Shown in pieces: positions 26,743-39,034 of a stretch of DNA of 64,000 nt (position 1 is its first letter; each line of letters opens with the position of its first letter). Position numbers and translations under genes: made by a program. Below the pieces are notes generated by a model. The model saw only the letters and a program-made list of their open reading frames with translations, was not told the DNA's origin and searched no databases. The DNA comes from Kingdonia uniflora (lineage: Eukaryota; Streptophyta; Magnoliopsida; Ranunculales; Circaeasteraceae): NCBI GenBank assembly GCA_014058105.1, contig JACGCM010001793.1, forward strand, positions 1,426,001-1,490,000, read 5' to 3'.

Positions 26743-27134
26743 ATGGCTCTAGCCGAAATTCACATTTGTGCGGAGGAGATCATCGTGGAGAAAAATGCGG
26801 CATGCGTAGCCGGTCCTTCCGGAAATGGGGCTTTAGGTTGAATATTTTGCATATTTGTAGGTTGTTGTTTAGCTATGTGGGTTTTTTTTTTCTTTTTGGA
26901 GTGGTTGTAGAAATGTAATCTGTTTGTTTGACCGGGTGTTTCGAATGGACAAAATATTTTCTGCATACTTGTATTATTAAGTCTGATAGATAATAATGAC
27001 GAATGAAGATGATTTATCTTATAGGGGCGAGGTATAATGATTTCCTCAAAGGTAATGATGATCGAATGCTCGACGCTCGGGGTATGCTCGGCATGGCGTC
27101 TTCGGGAATGAGGTTTGAATGCAAGTACCGATGA
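26743..27134 (+). CDS. Gene 1, copy M1: predicted two-exon 67-aa protein of unknown function
   Basis: Exon 1 is 26743-26836 (94 nt) and starts in a good context (CTGATGGCT). A T-rich intron at 26837-27024 follows, with donor AG|GTTGAATA and acceptor TTATAG|G. Exon 2 is 27025-27134. Joined, they are 204 nt with no internal stop. The product starts MALAEI, has a hydrophobic/acidic first third (residues 4-16), then AGPSGNGALG at about 23-32 and a Met/Gly-rich stretch at about 43-60, ending FECKYR. I see no signal peptide, catalytic motif or known family. The evidence for reality is that the splice sites and frame are kept across many copies. No promoter is visible: satellite begins about 15 bp upstream of the ATG. 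It could be a decayed but still open copy. Confidence 0.4.
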
Positions 27135-27263
27135 ATCAGTAACATTTGGGAAGTTGGAAAGTTTGTTTACTGACCTTTTGAGGCTGGGAATTGAAGGCTG
27201 GAGGGAATTTCTTCATCTGTCCTACAACTTTCTCTTCATCTACTGGTTTGTTTGATGATCATC

Positions 27264-27580
27264 ATGACTTAAAATACACCGGTTCAAAGATATCAAGCGG
27301 CTGTGAGGGCCAGGACGATCCAGGAGGCCTTGCTTGGTCTTCAACGGAGGTTCGGAATAAAGGTGGATATTAATGTTAAAATGCCCAACCTTTTTGAAGT
27401 GGAACTTGGGGTACCACTCTATAACATGCCCCTCGCATACTGGTGGGGAATAGTACAGATGATGGGGACGTTTCTCGGCCAACGGCTATCTCTTTTCAAA
27501 GGCTTCGCGGAGGATATAGTTGACTAGGAGGATGAAAATACAGTGGCCATTGTAAAGAGAAGCAATCCGCCAACCAATAG
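27264..27580 (+). pseudogene. Gene 2, copy M1 (broken)
   Basis: Remnant of the 105-codon gene 2. Codon 3 is TAA (ATG ACT TAA), a TAG lies at the position of GAC-CAG near the C-terminal quarter (about 27525), and one base is lost in the last 60 bp (317 instead of 318 nt). The frame between codon 4 and that TAG is open. The upstream TATA region present in other copies is deleted, so transcription from the usual start is unlikely. Confidence 0.65.
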
Positions 27581-27690
27581 GGTTCTCTTTTTATATGTTT
27601 TCATATTGTTGAATTCCTACTTTCTTCCTCCTTTTCTCTTCTCTTCATTTTTTTTGTATGAAGCCTATAATGTTGTCTGAGTTGCTGAAT

Positions 27691-28170
27691 CGAAGTAGAA
27701 GTCTGATATATTGAAGTAGAAGTTTGAACAATTGAAGTTGAAGTCTGAACTTGATAAAGTGAGTAGTGTGATTTATCGAAGTTAATGTCTAATCCTGCAA
27801 AGTAGAAATCAGAACTTGGTAAAGTTAAAAGTTTGATCTATCGAAGTCAAAGTTTAATTTGTCGAAGTATAAGTCTGATCTGCTAATGTAGAGGTCTAAA
27901 CTGTTGAAGTATAAGCCTGAACTTGGAAGAATGATAAGTATGATCTGTCGAAGTCAAAGTCTGATCAGTCGAAGTAGATATTTGATCAGTTGAAGTGGAA
28001 GTCTGAACTTTGTGAAGTAAATAGTGTAATCTACAAAGTCAAAGTTTGATCTGTCGAAGTAGATGTTTGATCTTGGTAAAGTAAAAAGTGTGATCTGTTG
28101 AAGTCAAAATCTTATCTGTCGATGTAAAAGTCTGAACTATTGAAGTAGAAATCAAAACTTTGTAGAATGA
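27691..28170 (+). repeat. Short satellite spacer M1-M2
   Basis: About 480 bp of 21-bp satellite, far shorter than the ~3.4-kb spacer of complete units, consistent with a deletion that also removed the end of M1. No gene. Confidence 0.9.
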
Positions 28171-28185
28171 AAAGGTTCGTTTCTA

Positions 28186-28563
28186 ATGGCTCTGGCCGAA
28201 GTTCTCATTTGTGCGGAGGAGATCATCGTGGAGCAAAATGCGGCATCCGTACCTGGTCCTTCAGGAAATGGGGATTTAGGTTGAATATTTAGTATTTTAG
28301 TAGGTTGTGGTTTTTCTATGTAGGTTTTTTTTTCTTTTTGGAGTGGTTGCCAAAATATAATTTATTTGTTTGACTGGGTGTTTGGAATGGACAAAATATT
28401 TTTGCGTACTTGTATTGCTGTGTCTGATAGATAATGTTGACAAATGTAGATGATTACTCTTATAGGCACGAGGTATAATAATATGCTCCAAGGTAATGAT
28501 GATCGAATGCTCGATGCAGGAGGTATACTCGGTATGGCGTCCTCGGAAATGAAGTTTGAATGA
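28186..28563 (+). CDS. Gene 1, copy M2: predicted 63-aa product, slightly shortened
   Basis: Exon 1 is 28186-28279, the intron 28280-28465 (GT...AG, 186 bp, with a T9-type run), and exon 2 28466-28563. The joined length is 192 nt, open. The product ends four residues early because TGC (Cys) in the FECKYR end is TGA here. The N-terminal half matches M1 and M5 closely (MALAEV..., GPSGNG). Function unknown. The preserved splice sites and frame support a real ancestral gene, while present expression is doubtful because the upstream sequence is satellite. Confidence 0.35.
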
Positions 28564-28687
28564 AAGTACCGATGAATCAGTAACATTTGGGTGTTGGAAA
28601 GTTTGTTTGTTGACTTTTCGAGGTTGTGAATTGAAGGTTGCCATTAATTCGGTTAGGGATGAGGGAAAGTTGTGGTGGGCTTGTAGG

Positions 28688-28694
28688 TATAAAA
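28688..28694 (+). promoter_or_regulatory. TATA box of gene 2, copy M2
   Basis: TATAAAA in the context GTAGGTATAAAAGGGGAT, 75 bp upstream of the gene 2 ATG. Most other copies have 81-82 bp; this copy has a small deletion after the TATA. A start site around the CATCTGTCC stretch would give the usual TATA spacing. Confidence 0.55.
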
Positions 28695-28762
28695 GGGGAT
28701 AGGGAATTACTTCATCTGTCCCACAACTTTCTCTTCATCTACTGGTTTGTTTGATGATCATC

Positions 28763-29080
28763 ATGACTTAAAATGCACCGGTACAAAGATATCAAGCGGT
28801 TGTATGGGCCAGGAGGATCCAGGAGGCCTTGTTGGGTCTTCAACGAAGGTTCGGATTAGAGGTGGATATTAATCTTGAAATGCTCGGCCTTTATAAAGTG
28901 GAACCAGGGGCACCACTCTATGGCATGCCCTTCGCGTACTTGTGAGGAATAGTGCAGATGATGGGGCCATTTCTTGGCCATCGGCTATCTCTTCTCAAAG
29001 GATTCGCGGAGGATATAGTTGACCAGGAGGATGAAAATGTTGCGGCCATTGTTAATGAGAAGCAATCCGCTATCAAATAA
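28763..29080 (+). pseudogene. Gene 2, copy M2 (broken)
   Basis: Exactly 318 nt from the ATG to the terminal TAA, but codon 3 is TAA and the tandem Trp codons in the middle are TTG TGA. The rest stays in register with the open copy in M6. The TATA box is present upstream. Confidence 0.7.
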
Positions 29081-29307
29081 AGTTCTCTTCTTATATGTTT
29101 TCATGTTGTTGTATTCCTAATTTCTTCCTCCTTTTCTCTTCTCTTCATTTTTTTTGTATGAAGCGTGTAATGTTGTCTGAGTTGCTGAATGAAAATGGTT
29201 ATTATTGAAAACTTTCTTTGATGAACTGTGGGTAAAAGTAATATAATCTAAATTGAAATTTGAGGTATCGAAGTAGTAATACAGTTGTTGAAATGTATTG
29301 TTTGTGA

Positions 29308-29484
29308 TGTTCAAAGATAAAAATTAATTTGTCAAAGAGAAAGGAAAATTGCGCCGAAGCTGAAAACTTTATTTGTAAGCCAGATATCGCTGAATGGTCG
29401 AAGTTTATGGCTGTATTCGGTCGAAAGGTCAAAACTTTTTACTTAAAGGATCTGTTGGATGTCGAAGATCCATATATTAGATAA
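29308..29484 (+). other. Open segment C, copy M2 (possible third exon of gene 1)
   Basis: Open to the TAA at 29482. It ends in the conserved run ...EWSKFMAVFGRKVKTF...DVEDPYIR. In M8 and M9 the equivalent of 29404 onward is joined directly and in frame to exon 2 of gene 1. That makes it either a third exon separated here by the ~843-bp segment, or a part of an ancestral exon split by that segment. No ATG is needed if it is an internal exon. In most other long copies a TGA lies just upstream of the conserved part. Confidence 0.35.
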
Positions 29485-29825
29485 GTTTATTTGAGGTTAT
29501 CTGCTGCGGATTGCTCGTGACTTAAAATGGTCGAGTACTAGATCTCGGGGATTATGTCGTCGGTTATGCGGGATTTGACATGCCGTTCTGACGGCCCAAA
29601 TAACTATTCTGTCTGATTGGCATGGGCGCCTGGGGCAGTTTACAAAAAGTAATGATGATATTTTTCTCGTATAACGGAAGAGGTTATGATGTGACTGTTT
29701 AGACTTGGTAGCTTAGCTTCGAGTGGGGGAAATGATGGTTCGAGAAGCTTCAGCCTTTGCAGGCAGTTAAAAGTGATGATATTGTTCGCACGTGAGAGGT
29801 ACGAGGGGTATATTAGTCAAATTTT

Positions 29826-32800
29826 GAAGTCTGAACTTTTTGGAATGAAATGTAAAATCTGTCAAAGTCAATGTCAGATCTGAAGAAGTTAGATCTGTTG
29901 AAGTTGAAGTCTAAACTACTGAAGTAGAAGTTTGTACCTGGAGATGTAAATAGTATAATCTGTCGAAGTGGAAGTCTGATCTATTGAAGTAGAAGACTGA
30001 TCTTTTGAAGTAGAAGTATGAACTGTTGAAGAAGAAGTCTGAACTTTGTGAAGTAAAAAGTATGATCTGTCAAAGTCGAAGTCTGATCTGTTGAAATAAA
30101 GTCTGAACTTGGTAAAGTGAAAAGATTGATTTTCGAATTTTAAGTCTAATCTGTCGAAGCAGAAGTCTGAATTTGTAAACTAAAAAATAGGATCAGCCAA
30201 AGTCGAAGTCTGATCTGTCGAAGTATAATTCTACTCCTTTCATGTAGAAGTCTGAACTATGGAAGTAGAAGTCTAAACTGGGTTGATTGACAAGTATGAT
30301 CTGTCAAAGTCAAAGTCTGGTCAATCGATGTAGAAGTCAGGACTTTATAAAGTAAAAAGTGTGATCTGCCGAAGTCGAAGTCTGATCTGTCGAAGTAGAA
30401 GTTAGAACTTGGTAAAGTTAAAAGTGTGGTCTAACGAAGTCAATGTCAGATCAGTCAAAGCTGAAGTTTGAACAGTTGAAGTAGAAGTTTGAACTTTGCG
30501 AAGTAAAAAGTGTGATCTGTCGAAGTCGAAGTCTGAACTGTCGAAATTCAAATTTGATTTTGGTAAAGTAGAAAGTGTAATCTCAGAGAGTCGAAGTTCG
30601 ATCATTCAAAGAAGAAGTCTGATTTATCGAAGTAGAAGTTTGAACTTAGAAAAGTAAAAAGTATGATCTGTCGTAGTAGAAGTCTAATCTGTCGAAGTAA
30701 AAATTTTATCTACTGAAATAGTACCCTGAACTGCAGAAGTAGAAGTCTGAACTTGGGATAGTTAAAGGTATGATCTGTCGATCTAGAAGTCTAATCTTGG
30801 TGAAGTAAAATGTGTGATCTGTCGATGTCAGAGTCATATCTGCCGAAGTTGAAATCAAATCTGTTGAAGTAAAAGTCTGAACTTGGCAAAGTAAAAAGTG
30901 CGATCGGTCAAAGTTAAAGTCTGATCTGTCGAAGTAGAAGTCTGAACTATTGAAGTAGAAGTATGAACTTGGTGGAATCAAAAGTGTAATCTGTCAAAGT
31001 CAAAATCTGATCTTTCGAAGAAGAATTCTGATCTGTTGAAGTAGAAGTCTGAACTATTAAATTTTAAGTTCGAACTTGGCGAAGAAAAATGTGTAATCTG
31101 TCAAAGTCGATGTCTGATCTGTCGATGTAGAAGTCTGATCTGTTGATGAAGAAGTCTAAACTTGGTAAAGTAAAAAGTGTGATCAGCCGAAGTCTAATTC
31201 TGATCTGTCAAAGTGGAAGTTTGATCTATTGAAGTTGATGTCTGAACTAGGTAAAGTAAAAAGTTTTATCAGTCGAAGTCGAATTCTCATTCTTTGGGGT
31301 AAAAGTCTGAAATTGGTTAAGTGAAAAGTTTGATCAGTCGAAGTCGAAGTCTAATCTGTCGAAGTAAAATTTTGATCTGTTAAAGGTGTTGTCTGAACAG
31401 TTGAAGTAGAAGTCTGAACTTGGGGAAATGAAATGTGTGATCTATCAGAGTCAAAGATGGATCATTCGAAGTAGAAGCCTAATATATTGAAGTAGAAGTC
31501 TGAACTGCTGAAGTAAAAGTTTGAACTTGGTGAAGTAAAAACTATAATCTGTCGATGTGGAAGTATGATCTACCGAAGAAGAAGTCTTAACTTGGTGATG
31601 TGAAAAGTGTAATCTATCAAAGTTGAAGTCTGATCTGCCGAAGTTGAAATCAAATCTGTTAAAGTAGAAGTCCGAACATGGTAAAGTAAAAAGTGTGATC
31701 TATCGAAGTCAAAATCTGGTTTACCGAAGTAGAAGTGTGATCTTTTGATGTAATAGTCTGAACTTTGTGAAATGAAATGTGTGATCAGTTGAAGTCGAAG
31801 TCTATTCTATCGAAGCAGAAGTCTGAACTTTAAAAAGGGAAAAATGGGATCAGTCGAATTCAAAGTCTAATCTGTCAAAGTTTAAGACAGATCTGTTAAA
31901 GTAGAAGTATGAACTTTTGAAGTAGAAGTCTGATCTTGGTGAATTAAAAAGTGTGATCTGTCTAAGTTGAAATTGGATCTATCAAAGTAGAAGTCTGAAC
32001 TTGGTGAAGGGAAAAATGTGATCTGCCGAAGTTGTAGTCTGATCTGTGGAAGTAGAAGTCCTATCTCTTAAGTAGAAGTCTAAAGTGCAAAATTTGAAGT
32101 CTGAACATGGTGAAATAAAAAGTGAGATCGGTCGAATCCAAATTCTGATTTGTTAAAGAAGATGTGTGATCTGCTAAAATAGATGTCTGAACTTTTAAAG
32201 TAGATGTCTGAACTTGGTGAAGAAAAATTAGTGATCAGTCAAAGTCGAAGTCTGATCTGTCAAAGTAGAAGTCTAAAAATGGAAAAGTAAAAAGTATGAT
32301 ATGTCAATGTCAAAGTCTGATTTGTCGAAGTATAAGTATGATATGCTGATGTAGAAGTCTGAACTGCTGAAGTAGAAGCCTAAACATGGAAGAATTAAAA
32401 GTATGATCTGCCGAAGTCGATGTCTGATCAGTCAAACTTGAAGTCTAATCTTTCGAAGTAGAAGTCTGAATTTTTTAAAGTGAAAACTGTGATCAGTCGA
32501 AGTTAAAGTCTAATCTGTCAATGAAGAATCCAGATTTATTGAAGTAGAAGTCTGAATTGTTGAAATAGAATTCTGAACTTGGTGAAGTAAATAGTGTGAT
32601 CATTCTAAGTAGTAATCTGATCTATCGAACTAGAAGTCTGAACTTGGTGAAGTAAAAAGTATGATCAGACAAAGTTGATGTCTGATCTATCCAAATAGAA
32701 CTCTAATCTAGTGAAGTAGAAGTCTGAACTGTTAATGTATTTGTCTGAAATTGGCGAAGTATAAAGTGAGATCGGTCAAATTCAATGTCTGATCTATCGA

Positions 32801-33339
32801 AGTAGAAGTCTGATCTATTCAAGTAGAAGTTTGAACTGTTGAAGTTGAAGTCTGAAATTGATGAAATAAAATGTGTGATCTGTTGAAGTCAAAGTCTGAT
32901 CTGTCAAATTAGAAGCCTTAACTTGGTAAAGTAAATAGTATGATTTGTTGAAGTCAAAGTCTAATCTGTCGAAGTAGACGTCAGAACTTGGTAAAGTTAA
33001 AAGTATGATCTATCGTAGTCAAAGTATGATTTGTCGAATTATAAGTCACATCTGCTGATGTAGAAGCCTGAACTGTTGAGTAGAAGCCTAAATTTTGAAG
33101 AATGATAAGTTTGATCTGTCAAAGTAAAAGTCTGATCAGTCGAAGTAGATGCCTGATCAGTTGAAGTAGAAGTTAAAACTTCATGAAGTAAATAGTATAA
33201 TCTGCAAAGTCGATGTTTGATCTGTCGAAGTAGAAGTCTAATATTAGTAAAGTGAAAAGTGTGATCTGTCGAAATCAAAATCTGATCTGTCGAAGTAAAG
33301 GTCTGAACTATTGAAGTAGAAATCTAAACTTGGTGGAAT
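29826..33339 (+). repeat. Satellite spacer M2-M3
   Basis: About 3.5 kb of 21-bp satellite, colinear by rare variant tags with the spacers after M3 and M4 (GGTTGATTGA near 30289; AAAGGGAAAAATGGGATCAG near 31840; ATTCTAAGTAGTAATCTG near 32600). No gene was seen; minus-strand ORFs are repeat artefacts. Confidence 0.93.
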
Positions 33340-33356
33340 GAAAAAGTTCATTTCTG

Positions 33357-33717
33357 ATGGCTCTGGCCAAAATTCTCATTTATGCGGAGGAGATCATCAT
33401 GGAGAAAAACGCGGTATGCGTAGCTGGTCCTTCCGGAAATTGGGCTTTAGGTTGAATATTTTGTATTTTAGTAGGTTGTTGTTTTGCTATGTGGGTTTTT
33501 TTTTCTTTTTGGAGTGGTTGTTGAAATATAATTTGTTTGTTTGACCGGGTGTTTGGAATGGACAGAATATTTTCTGCATTCTTTTATTGCTGTGTCTTAT
33601 AGATAATGTAGAAGAATTGAGATGATTACTCTTATAGGCCCGAGGTTTAATGATATGCTCGAAGGTAATGATAATCGAATGCTCGACGGAGGTGGTATGC
33701 TCGACATGGCGTTCTAA
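33357..33717 (+). pseudogene. Gene 1, copy M3 (nonsense in exon 2)
   Basis: Exon 1 is 33357-33450, open. The intron at 33451-33637 is 187 bp with intact GT and AG. Exon 2 runs from 33638 but meets TAA at 33715-33717, where other copies read TCC TCG. The predicted product is 57 aa and lacks the FECKYR end. Confidence 0.55.
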
Positions 33718-33859
33718 GGAATGAGGTTTGAATGCAAGTACCGATAAATCAGTAACATTTGGGAAGTTGGAAATTTGTTTGCTGACTTTTCGAGGTTGGG
33801 AATTGATGGTTGCTATTAATTTGGTTACGGATGAGGGAAAGTTGTGGTGGGTTTGTAGG

Positions 33860-33866
33860 TATAAAA
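33860..33866 (+). promoter_or_regulatory. TATA box of gene 2, copy M3
   Basis: TATAAAA followed by GGGG, 82 bp upstream of the gene 2 ATG at 33942, the spacing shared with M4, M7 and M10. Confidence 0.55.
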
Positions 33867-33941
33867 GGGGATAGGTTCGAGGGAATTTCTTTATCTGTCC
33901 TACAACTTTTTCTTCATCTACTGATTTGTTTGATGATCATC

Positions 33942-34259
33942 ATGACTTAAAACGCACCGGTTCAAAGATATCAAACGGCTGTGAGGGCCAGGAAGATCCA
34001 GGAGGCCTTGATGGGTCATCAACGGAGGTTTGGAATAGATGTGGATATTAATGTTGAAATGCCCTACCTTTAAGAAATGGAACCTGGGACACCACTCTAT
34101 GACATGCCCTTCGCGTACTGGTAGGGAATAGTACAGATAATGGGGCCGTTTCTCGGCCATCGGCTATCCCTTCTTAATGGCTTCGCAGAGGATATAGTTG
34201 ACCAGGAGGATGAAAATACAACAACCATTATTAATGAGAAGCAACTCGCCAACAAATAG
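33942..34259 (+). pseudogene. Gene 2, copy M3 (broken)
   Basis: 318 nt from ATG to TAG, without net indels. Stops: codon 3 TAA, a TAA at the position of the Phe-Glu pair after PDL, and the second Trp of the Trp-Trp pair is TAG. Confidence 0.7.
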
Positions 34260-35003
34260 GGTTCTCTTTTAATATGTTTTCATTTTGTGGCATTCCTGCT
34301 TACTTCCTCCTTTTCTCTTCTCTTCATTTTTTTTGTATGAAGCCTGTAATGTTGTATGAGTTGCTGAATGAAAATGGTTTTTATCGATAACTTTCTTTGT
34401 CGAACTGTGGGTAATAGTAATGTATCTGAATTGAAATTTGAGGTATCGAAGTGGTAATACAATTGTTGAACTGTATTGTTTGTGATGCTCGAAGATAAAA
34501 ATTAATTTGTTAAAGTGAAAGGTAAACTGTGCCAAAGCTGAAAACTTTATCTATAAGCAGGAGATCACTGAATAGTCGAAGTTTATGGCTGTATTCGGTC
34601 GAAGGGTCGAAACTTTTTAGTTAAAGGATCTGTTGGATGTCAGCGGTCCATATATTAGATAAGTTTATTTGATATTATCTGCACTGGATTACTTGAGACT
34701 TAAAATGGCCGAGTACTAAAGCTCGGGGATTGTGTCGTCGGTTATGCGGGATTTGAAATGCCGTTCTGACAGCCCGGACATCTGTTCTGTCAGATTGGCA
34801 CGAGCACCTAGGGCAGTGTACTAAAAGTAATAATGACATTTTTCTCGTATAAGGTAAAAGGTTACGATGTGACTGTTTGGAGTTTGTTGCTTAGCTACGA
34901 TTGGGGGAAAAAATGCTTTGAGAAGCTTCGGCTTATGCTGGCAGTTAAAAGAAATGGCATTTTTCGCACGTGAGAGGTACGAGGGGTATATTGGTCAAAT
35001 TTT

Positions 35004-38000
35004 GAAGTATGAACTTGGTGGAATGAAATGTGTAATCTGTCAAAGTCAAAGTCTGATTTGTAGAAGTCTAAACTGTTGAAGATGAAGTCTGAACTACTGA
35101 AGTAGAAGTTTGTACTTGGTAAAGTATAAAGTATGATCTTTCGAAGTGGAAGTCTGATCTATCAAAGTAGAAGACTGATCTGTTGAAGTAAAAGTCTGAA
35201 CTACTGAAGAAGAAGTCCAAACTTGGTACAGTGAAAAGTGTGATCTGTCGAAGTCAAAGTCTTATCTGTCGAAGTAAAGTCAAAACTTTGTAAAGTAAAA
35301 AGTTTAATTTGTCGAATTTTAAGTCTGATCTGTCGAAGTAGAAGTCTGAACTTGGTAAACTGAAAAGTATGATCTGTCCAAGTTGAAGCCTGATCTATCG
35401 AAGTATAAGTCTGCTCTGTGGAAGTAGAAGTGTAAATTGTTGAAGTAGAAGTCTAAACTTGGTTGATTGAAAAGTATAATTTGTCAAAGTCGAAGTCTTA
35501 TCAGTTGATGTAGAAGTCAGGACCTCGTGAAGTAAAAAGTATGATCTATCGATATCAAAGTCTGATCTATCGAAGTAGTAGTCTGAACTTGGTAAAGTTA
35601 AAAATGTGATCTATCGATGTCAAAGTCTGATCAGTCAAAGCTGAAGTCTGAACAATTGAAGAAGATGTCTGAACTTCGTGATGTAGGAAGTATGATCTGT
35701 CGAAATACAAGTCTGATTTTGGTAATGTAGAAAGTGTGATCTAATAAAGCCGAAGTCCGATCATTCGAAGAAGAAGTTTGATCTGTCGAAGTAGAAGTTT
35801 GAACTTAGAAAAGTAAAAAGTATGATCTATCATAGTAGAAGTCTTATCCGTTGAAGTAGTACTCTGAACTGGAGAAGTAGAAATTTGAACTTTGTAAAGC
35901 TAAAAGTATGATCTATCGATGTAGAAGTCTAAACTTGGTGAAGTAAAATGTGTGATCTGTCGAAGTCAAAGTCTGATTAGCCAAAGTAGAAATCAGATCT
36001 GTAGAAGTAGAAGTCTAAACTTAGCAAAGTGAAAAGTGTGATTAGTCGAAGTCAAAGTCTAACCTTGCGAATTAGATGTCTGACCTATTGAAGTTAAAGT
36101 ATGAACTTGGTGGAATCAAAAGTGTGATCTGTCGAAGTAGAATTATTATTTGTTGAAGTAGAAGTCTGAAATGTTGAAGTTTATGTTTGAACTTGGCAAA
36201 GTAAAAAGTGTGATCTGTCGAAGTCTTTGCCTGATCTGTCAATGTAGAAGTTTGATCTATTGATGTAGAAGTCTGAACTTGGTAAAATAAAAAGTGTGAT
36301 CTGCCGAAGTCGAATTCTGATCTTTCCAAGTAGAAGTTTGATCTATGAAGTAGATGTCTGAACTTGGTAAAGTAAAAAATTTGATCAGTCGAAGTCAAAG
36401 TCTAATTCTTTGGGGTAAAAGTCTAAACTCTGTCAAGTAAAAAGTTTGATCAGTCGAAGTCGAAGTCTAATCTGTTGAAATAAAATTTTGATCTATTGAA
36501 GTAGAAGTCTAAACTTGGGGGAATGAAATGAGTGATCTGTCAGAGTCGGAGAAGGATCTGTCAAAGTAGAAGTCTGAAATATTAATGTAGAAGTCTGAAC
36601 TGCTGAAGCAGAAGTCATAACTTGGAGAAGTAAAAGCTGTGATCTGTCGATGTGGAAGTCTGATCTACCAAAGAAGAAGTCTTAACATGGTGATGTGAAA
36701 AGTATGATCTGTCGAAGTTGAAGTCTGATCTGCCGAAGTTGAAATCATTTCTGTTGAAGTAGAAGTCTGAACTTGGTAAAGTGAAAAGTGTGATCTGTCG
36801 AAGTCAAAATCTGATCTACCGATGTAGAAGTCTAAACTTTTGTAGTAGTCTAAACATGGTGAAATGAAATGTGTGATCTGTCAAAGTCGAAGTCTGTTCT
36901 ATCGAAGCAGAAGTCTAAACTTTGAAAAGGGAAAAGTGGGATCAGTTGAAATCAAACTCTAACCTGTCAAAGTTAAAGGCAGATCTGCGGAAGTAGAAGT
37001 CTAAACTGTTGAAGATGAAGTCTGATCTTGGTGAATTAAAAAGTGTGATCGGTGTAAGTAGAATTCTCATCTATCAAAGTTGAAGTCTAAACTTGGTGAT
37101 GTGAAAAGTGTGATCTGCCGAATTCGAAGTCTGATCTATCAAAATAGAAGTCCTATCTATTTAAGTTGAAGTCATAACTTCTAAATTTGAAGTCTAAACT
37201 TGGTGAAATAAAAAGTAAGATCGGACGAATCCAAATTTTGATTTGTAAAAGACGATATCTGATCTGCTGAAGAATATGTCTGAATTGTTAAAGTAGATGT
37301 CTAAACTTGGTGAAGGAAAATGTATGACCTGTCAAATTGAAGTCTGATCAGTCAAAGTAGAAGTCTAAAAATGGAATTGTGAAAAGTATTAAATGTCAAT
37401 GTCAATGTCTGATCTGTCGAAGTATAAGTCTTATATGATGAAGTAGAAGTCTGAACTGTTGAAGTAGAAGCTTAAACTTGGAAAAATGAAAAGTATGATC
37501 TGTCGAACTCAAAAACTGATCAGCCATAGTAGAAGTCTGATATGTTGAAGTAGAAGCCTTAATTATGTAAAGTAAAAAGTATGATCTGTCGAAGTCAAAG
37601 TCTAATCTGTCAATGAAGACGTTAGATTTGTTGTAGCAGAAGTCTAAACTGCTGAAATAGAATTCTGAACTTGGTGAAGTAAATAGTGCGATCATTCTAA
37701 GTAGTAATCTAATCTATCGATGTAGAAGTCTGAACTTCGTGAAGTAAAAAGTATGATCAGACAAAGTTGATGTCTGATCTGTCCAAATAGAAGTCTAATC
37801 ATTTAAAGTTGAAGTCTGAACTGTTAAAGTAGTTGTCTAAAATTTGCATAGTATAAAGTGAGATCGGTCAAATTCAATGTCTGATTTGTCGAAGTAGAAG
37901 TCTTATCTGTTGAAGTAGAAGTTTGAACTGCTGAAGTTGAACTCTGAAATTGGCGAAATAAAATGTGTGATCTGTTGAAGTTGAAGTATAATCTGTCAAA

Positions 38001-38432
38001 TTAGAAGCCTTAACTTGGTAAAGTGAATAGTGTGATTTGTCGAAGTTAAAGTCAAATCTTTCAAAGTAGAAGTTAGAACTTGATAAATTTAAAAGTATGA
38101 TCTATCAAAGTCGATGTCTAATTTGTCGAAGTATAAGTCTGATCTGCTGAAGTAGAAGTCAGAACTGTTGAAGTAGAAGCCTGAACTTGGAAGAATGATA
38201 AGTATGATCTGTCGAAGTTAAAGTCTGATCAGTCGAAGTAGATATCTGATCAGTTGAAGTAGAAGTCTGAACTTCGAGAAATAAATAGTGCAATCTGTAA
38301 AGTCTAAGTCTGATCTGTCGAAGTAGAAGTCTGATCTTGGAAAATTGAAAAGTGTGATTTGTCGAAGTCAAAATCTGATTTGTCGAAGTAAAAGACTGAA
38401 CTATTGAAGTAGAAATAAAAACTTGGTGGACT
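35004..38432 (+). repeat. Satellite spacer M3-M4
   Basis: About 3.4 kb of 21-bp satellite, colinear with the M2-M3 spacer. It starts with the same sequence after the module (GAACTTGGTGGAATGAAATG). No gene. Confidence 0.93.
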
Positions 38433-38449
38433 GAATAGGTTCGTTGCTT

Positions 38450-38770
38450 ATGGCTCTGGCTGAAATGCTCATTTGTGCAGAGGAGATCATCGTGGAGAAA
38501 AATGCAGTATGCGTAGCTGGTCCTTTCGGAAATGTGGCTTTAGGTTGAATATTTTGTATTTTATTAGGTTGTTGTTTTTCTCTATGGGCTTTTTTTTCTT
38601 TTTGGAGTGGTTGTTGAAATATAATTTATTTGTTTGACTGGGTGTTTGGATGGACAAAATATTTTCAACATACTTGTATTGCTGTGTCTGATTGATAATG
38701 AAGACGAATGTAGACGGTTACTCTTATAGGCCCGAGGTATAATGATATGCTCGAAGGTAAAGATGATTGA
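38450..38770 (+). pseudogene. Gene 1, copy M4 (early stop in exon 2)
   Basis: Exon 1 is 38450-38543, open. The intron 38544-38729 is 186 bp, GT-AG intact. Exon 2 meets TGA at 38768-38770, where other copies have CGA (a C-to-T change in a CG site), leaving a 44-aa reading frame. Confidence 0.55.
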
Positions 38771-38952
38771 ATGCTCGACGCTGGAGGTACGCTCGGCATG
38801 GCGTCCTCGGGAACGAGGTTTGAATGCAAGTACCGATGAATTAGTAACATTGGGGAAGTTGGAAAGTTTGTTTCTTGACTTTTCGAGGATGGGAATTGAT
38901 GGTTTCCATTAATTCGATTAGGGATAAGGGAAAGTTGTGGTGGGTTTATAGG

Positions 38953-38959
38953 TATAAAA
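38953..38959 (+). promoter_or_regulatory. TATA box of gene 2, copy M4
   Basis: TATAAAA (context AGGTATAAAATGGG), 82 bp before the ATG at 39035. Confidence 0.5.
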
Positions 38960-39034
38960 TGGGTTAGGTTGGAGGGAATTTCTTCATTTATCCTAAAGCT
39001 TTCTCATCATCAACTACTTTGTTTTATGATAATC

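Larger units (their letters stand above)
26728..27690 (+). repeat. Gene module M1 (3' truncated)
   Basis: First of ten copies of a non-satellite module. It contains gene 1, then gene 2 without its promoter region: the stretch holding the TATA box in other copies is deleted near 27200, where GAATTGAAGGCTGGAGGGAATT joins. The 3' end stops abruptly at GTTGCTGAAT, where full copies continue for about 0.65 kb, and satellite resumes. The usual left flank (ACTTGGTGGAATGAAA) is also missing. Confidence 0.85.
28171..29825 (+). repeat. Gene module M2 (full length)
   Basis: About 1.65-kb module with gene 1, a TATA box, gene 2 and the 3' open segments. It is flanked by satellite carrying the related variants CTTTGTAGAATGAAA (left) and CTTTTTGGAATGAAA (right). 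Divergence from other copies is mostly single-base change. Confidence 0.9.
33340..35003 (+). repeat. Gene module M3 (full length)
   Basis: Full module of about 1.66 kb, flanked on both sides by the satellite variant ACTTGGTGGAATGAAA. Contains a broken gene 1, a TATA box, a broken gene 2 and the 3' segments. In segment C, TGG of EWSKF is TAG here. Confidence 0.9.

Noticed and set aside
28171..29825. Module as a Helitron or TIR transposon
   Set aside because: No TC...CTRR ends with a hairpin and no terminal inverted repeats were seen. The only flanking duplication is a ~16-bp satellite variant.
28171..29825. Module as a processed retrogene
   Set aside because: The gene 1 intron is retained, a promoter lies inside the module, and no 3' poly-A tract is present.
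28171..29825. Module as an endogenous virus fragment
   Set aside because: The compact TATA-driven small ORFs prompted the thought, but no replication protein, coat, reverse-transcriptase or stem-loop origin motif was found.
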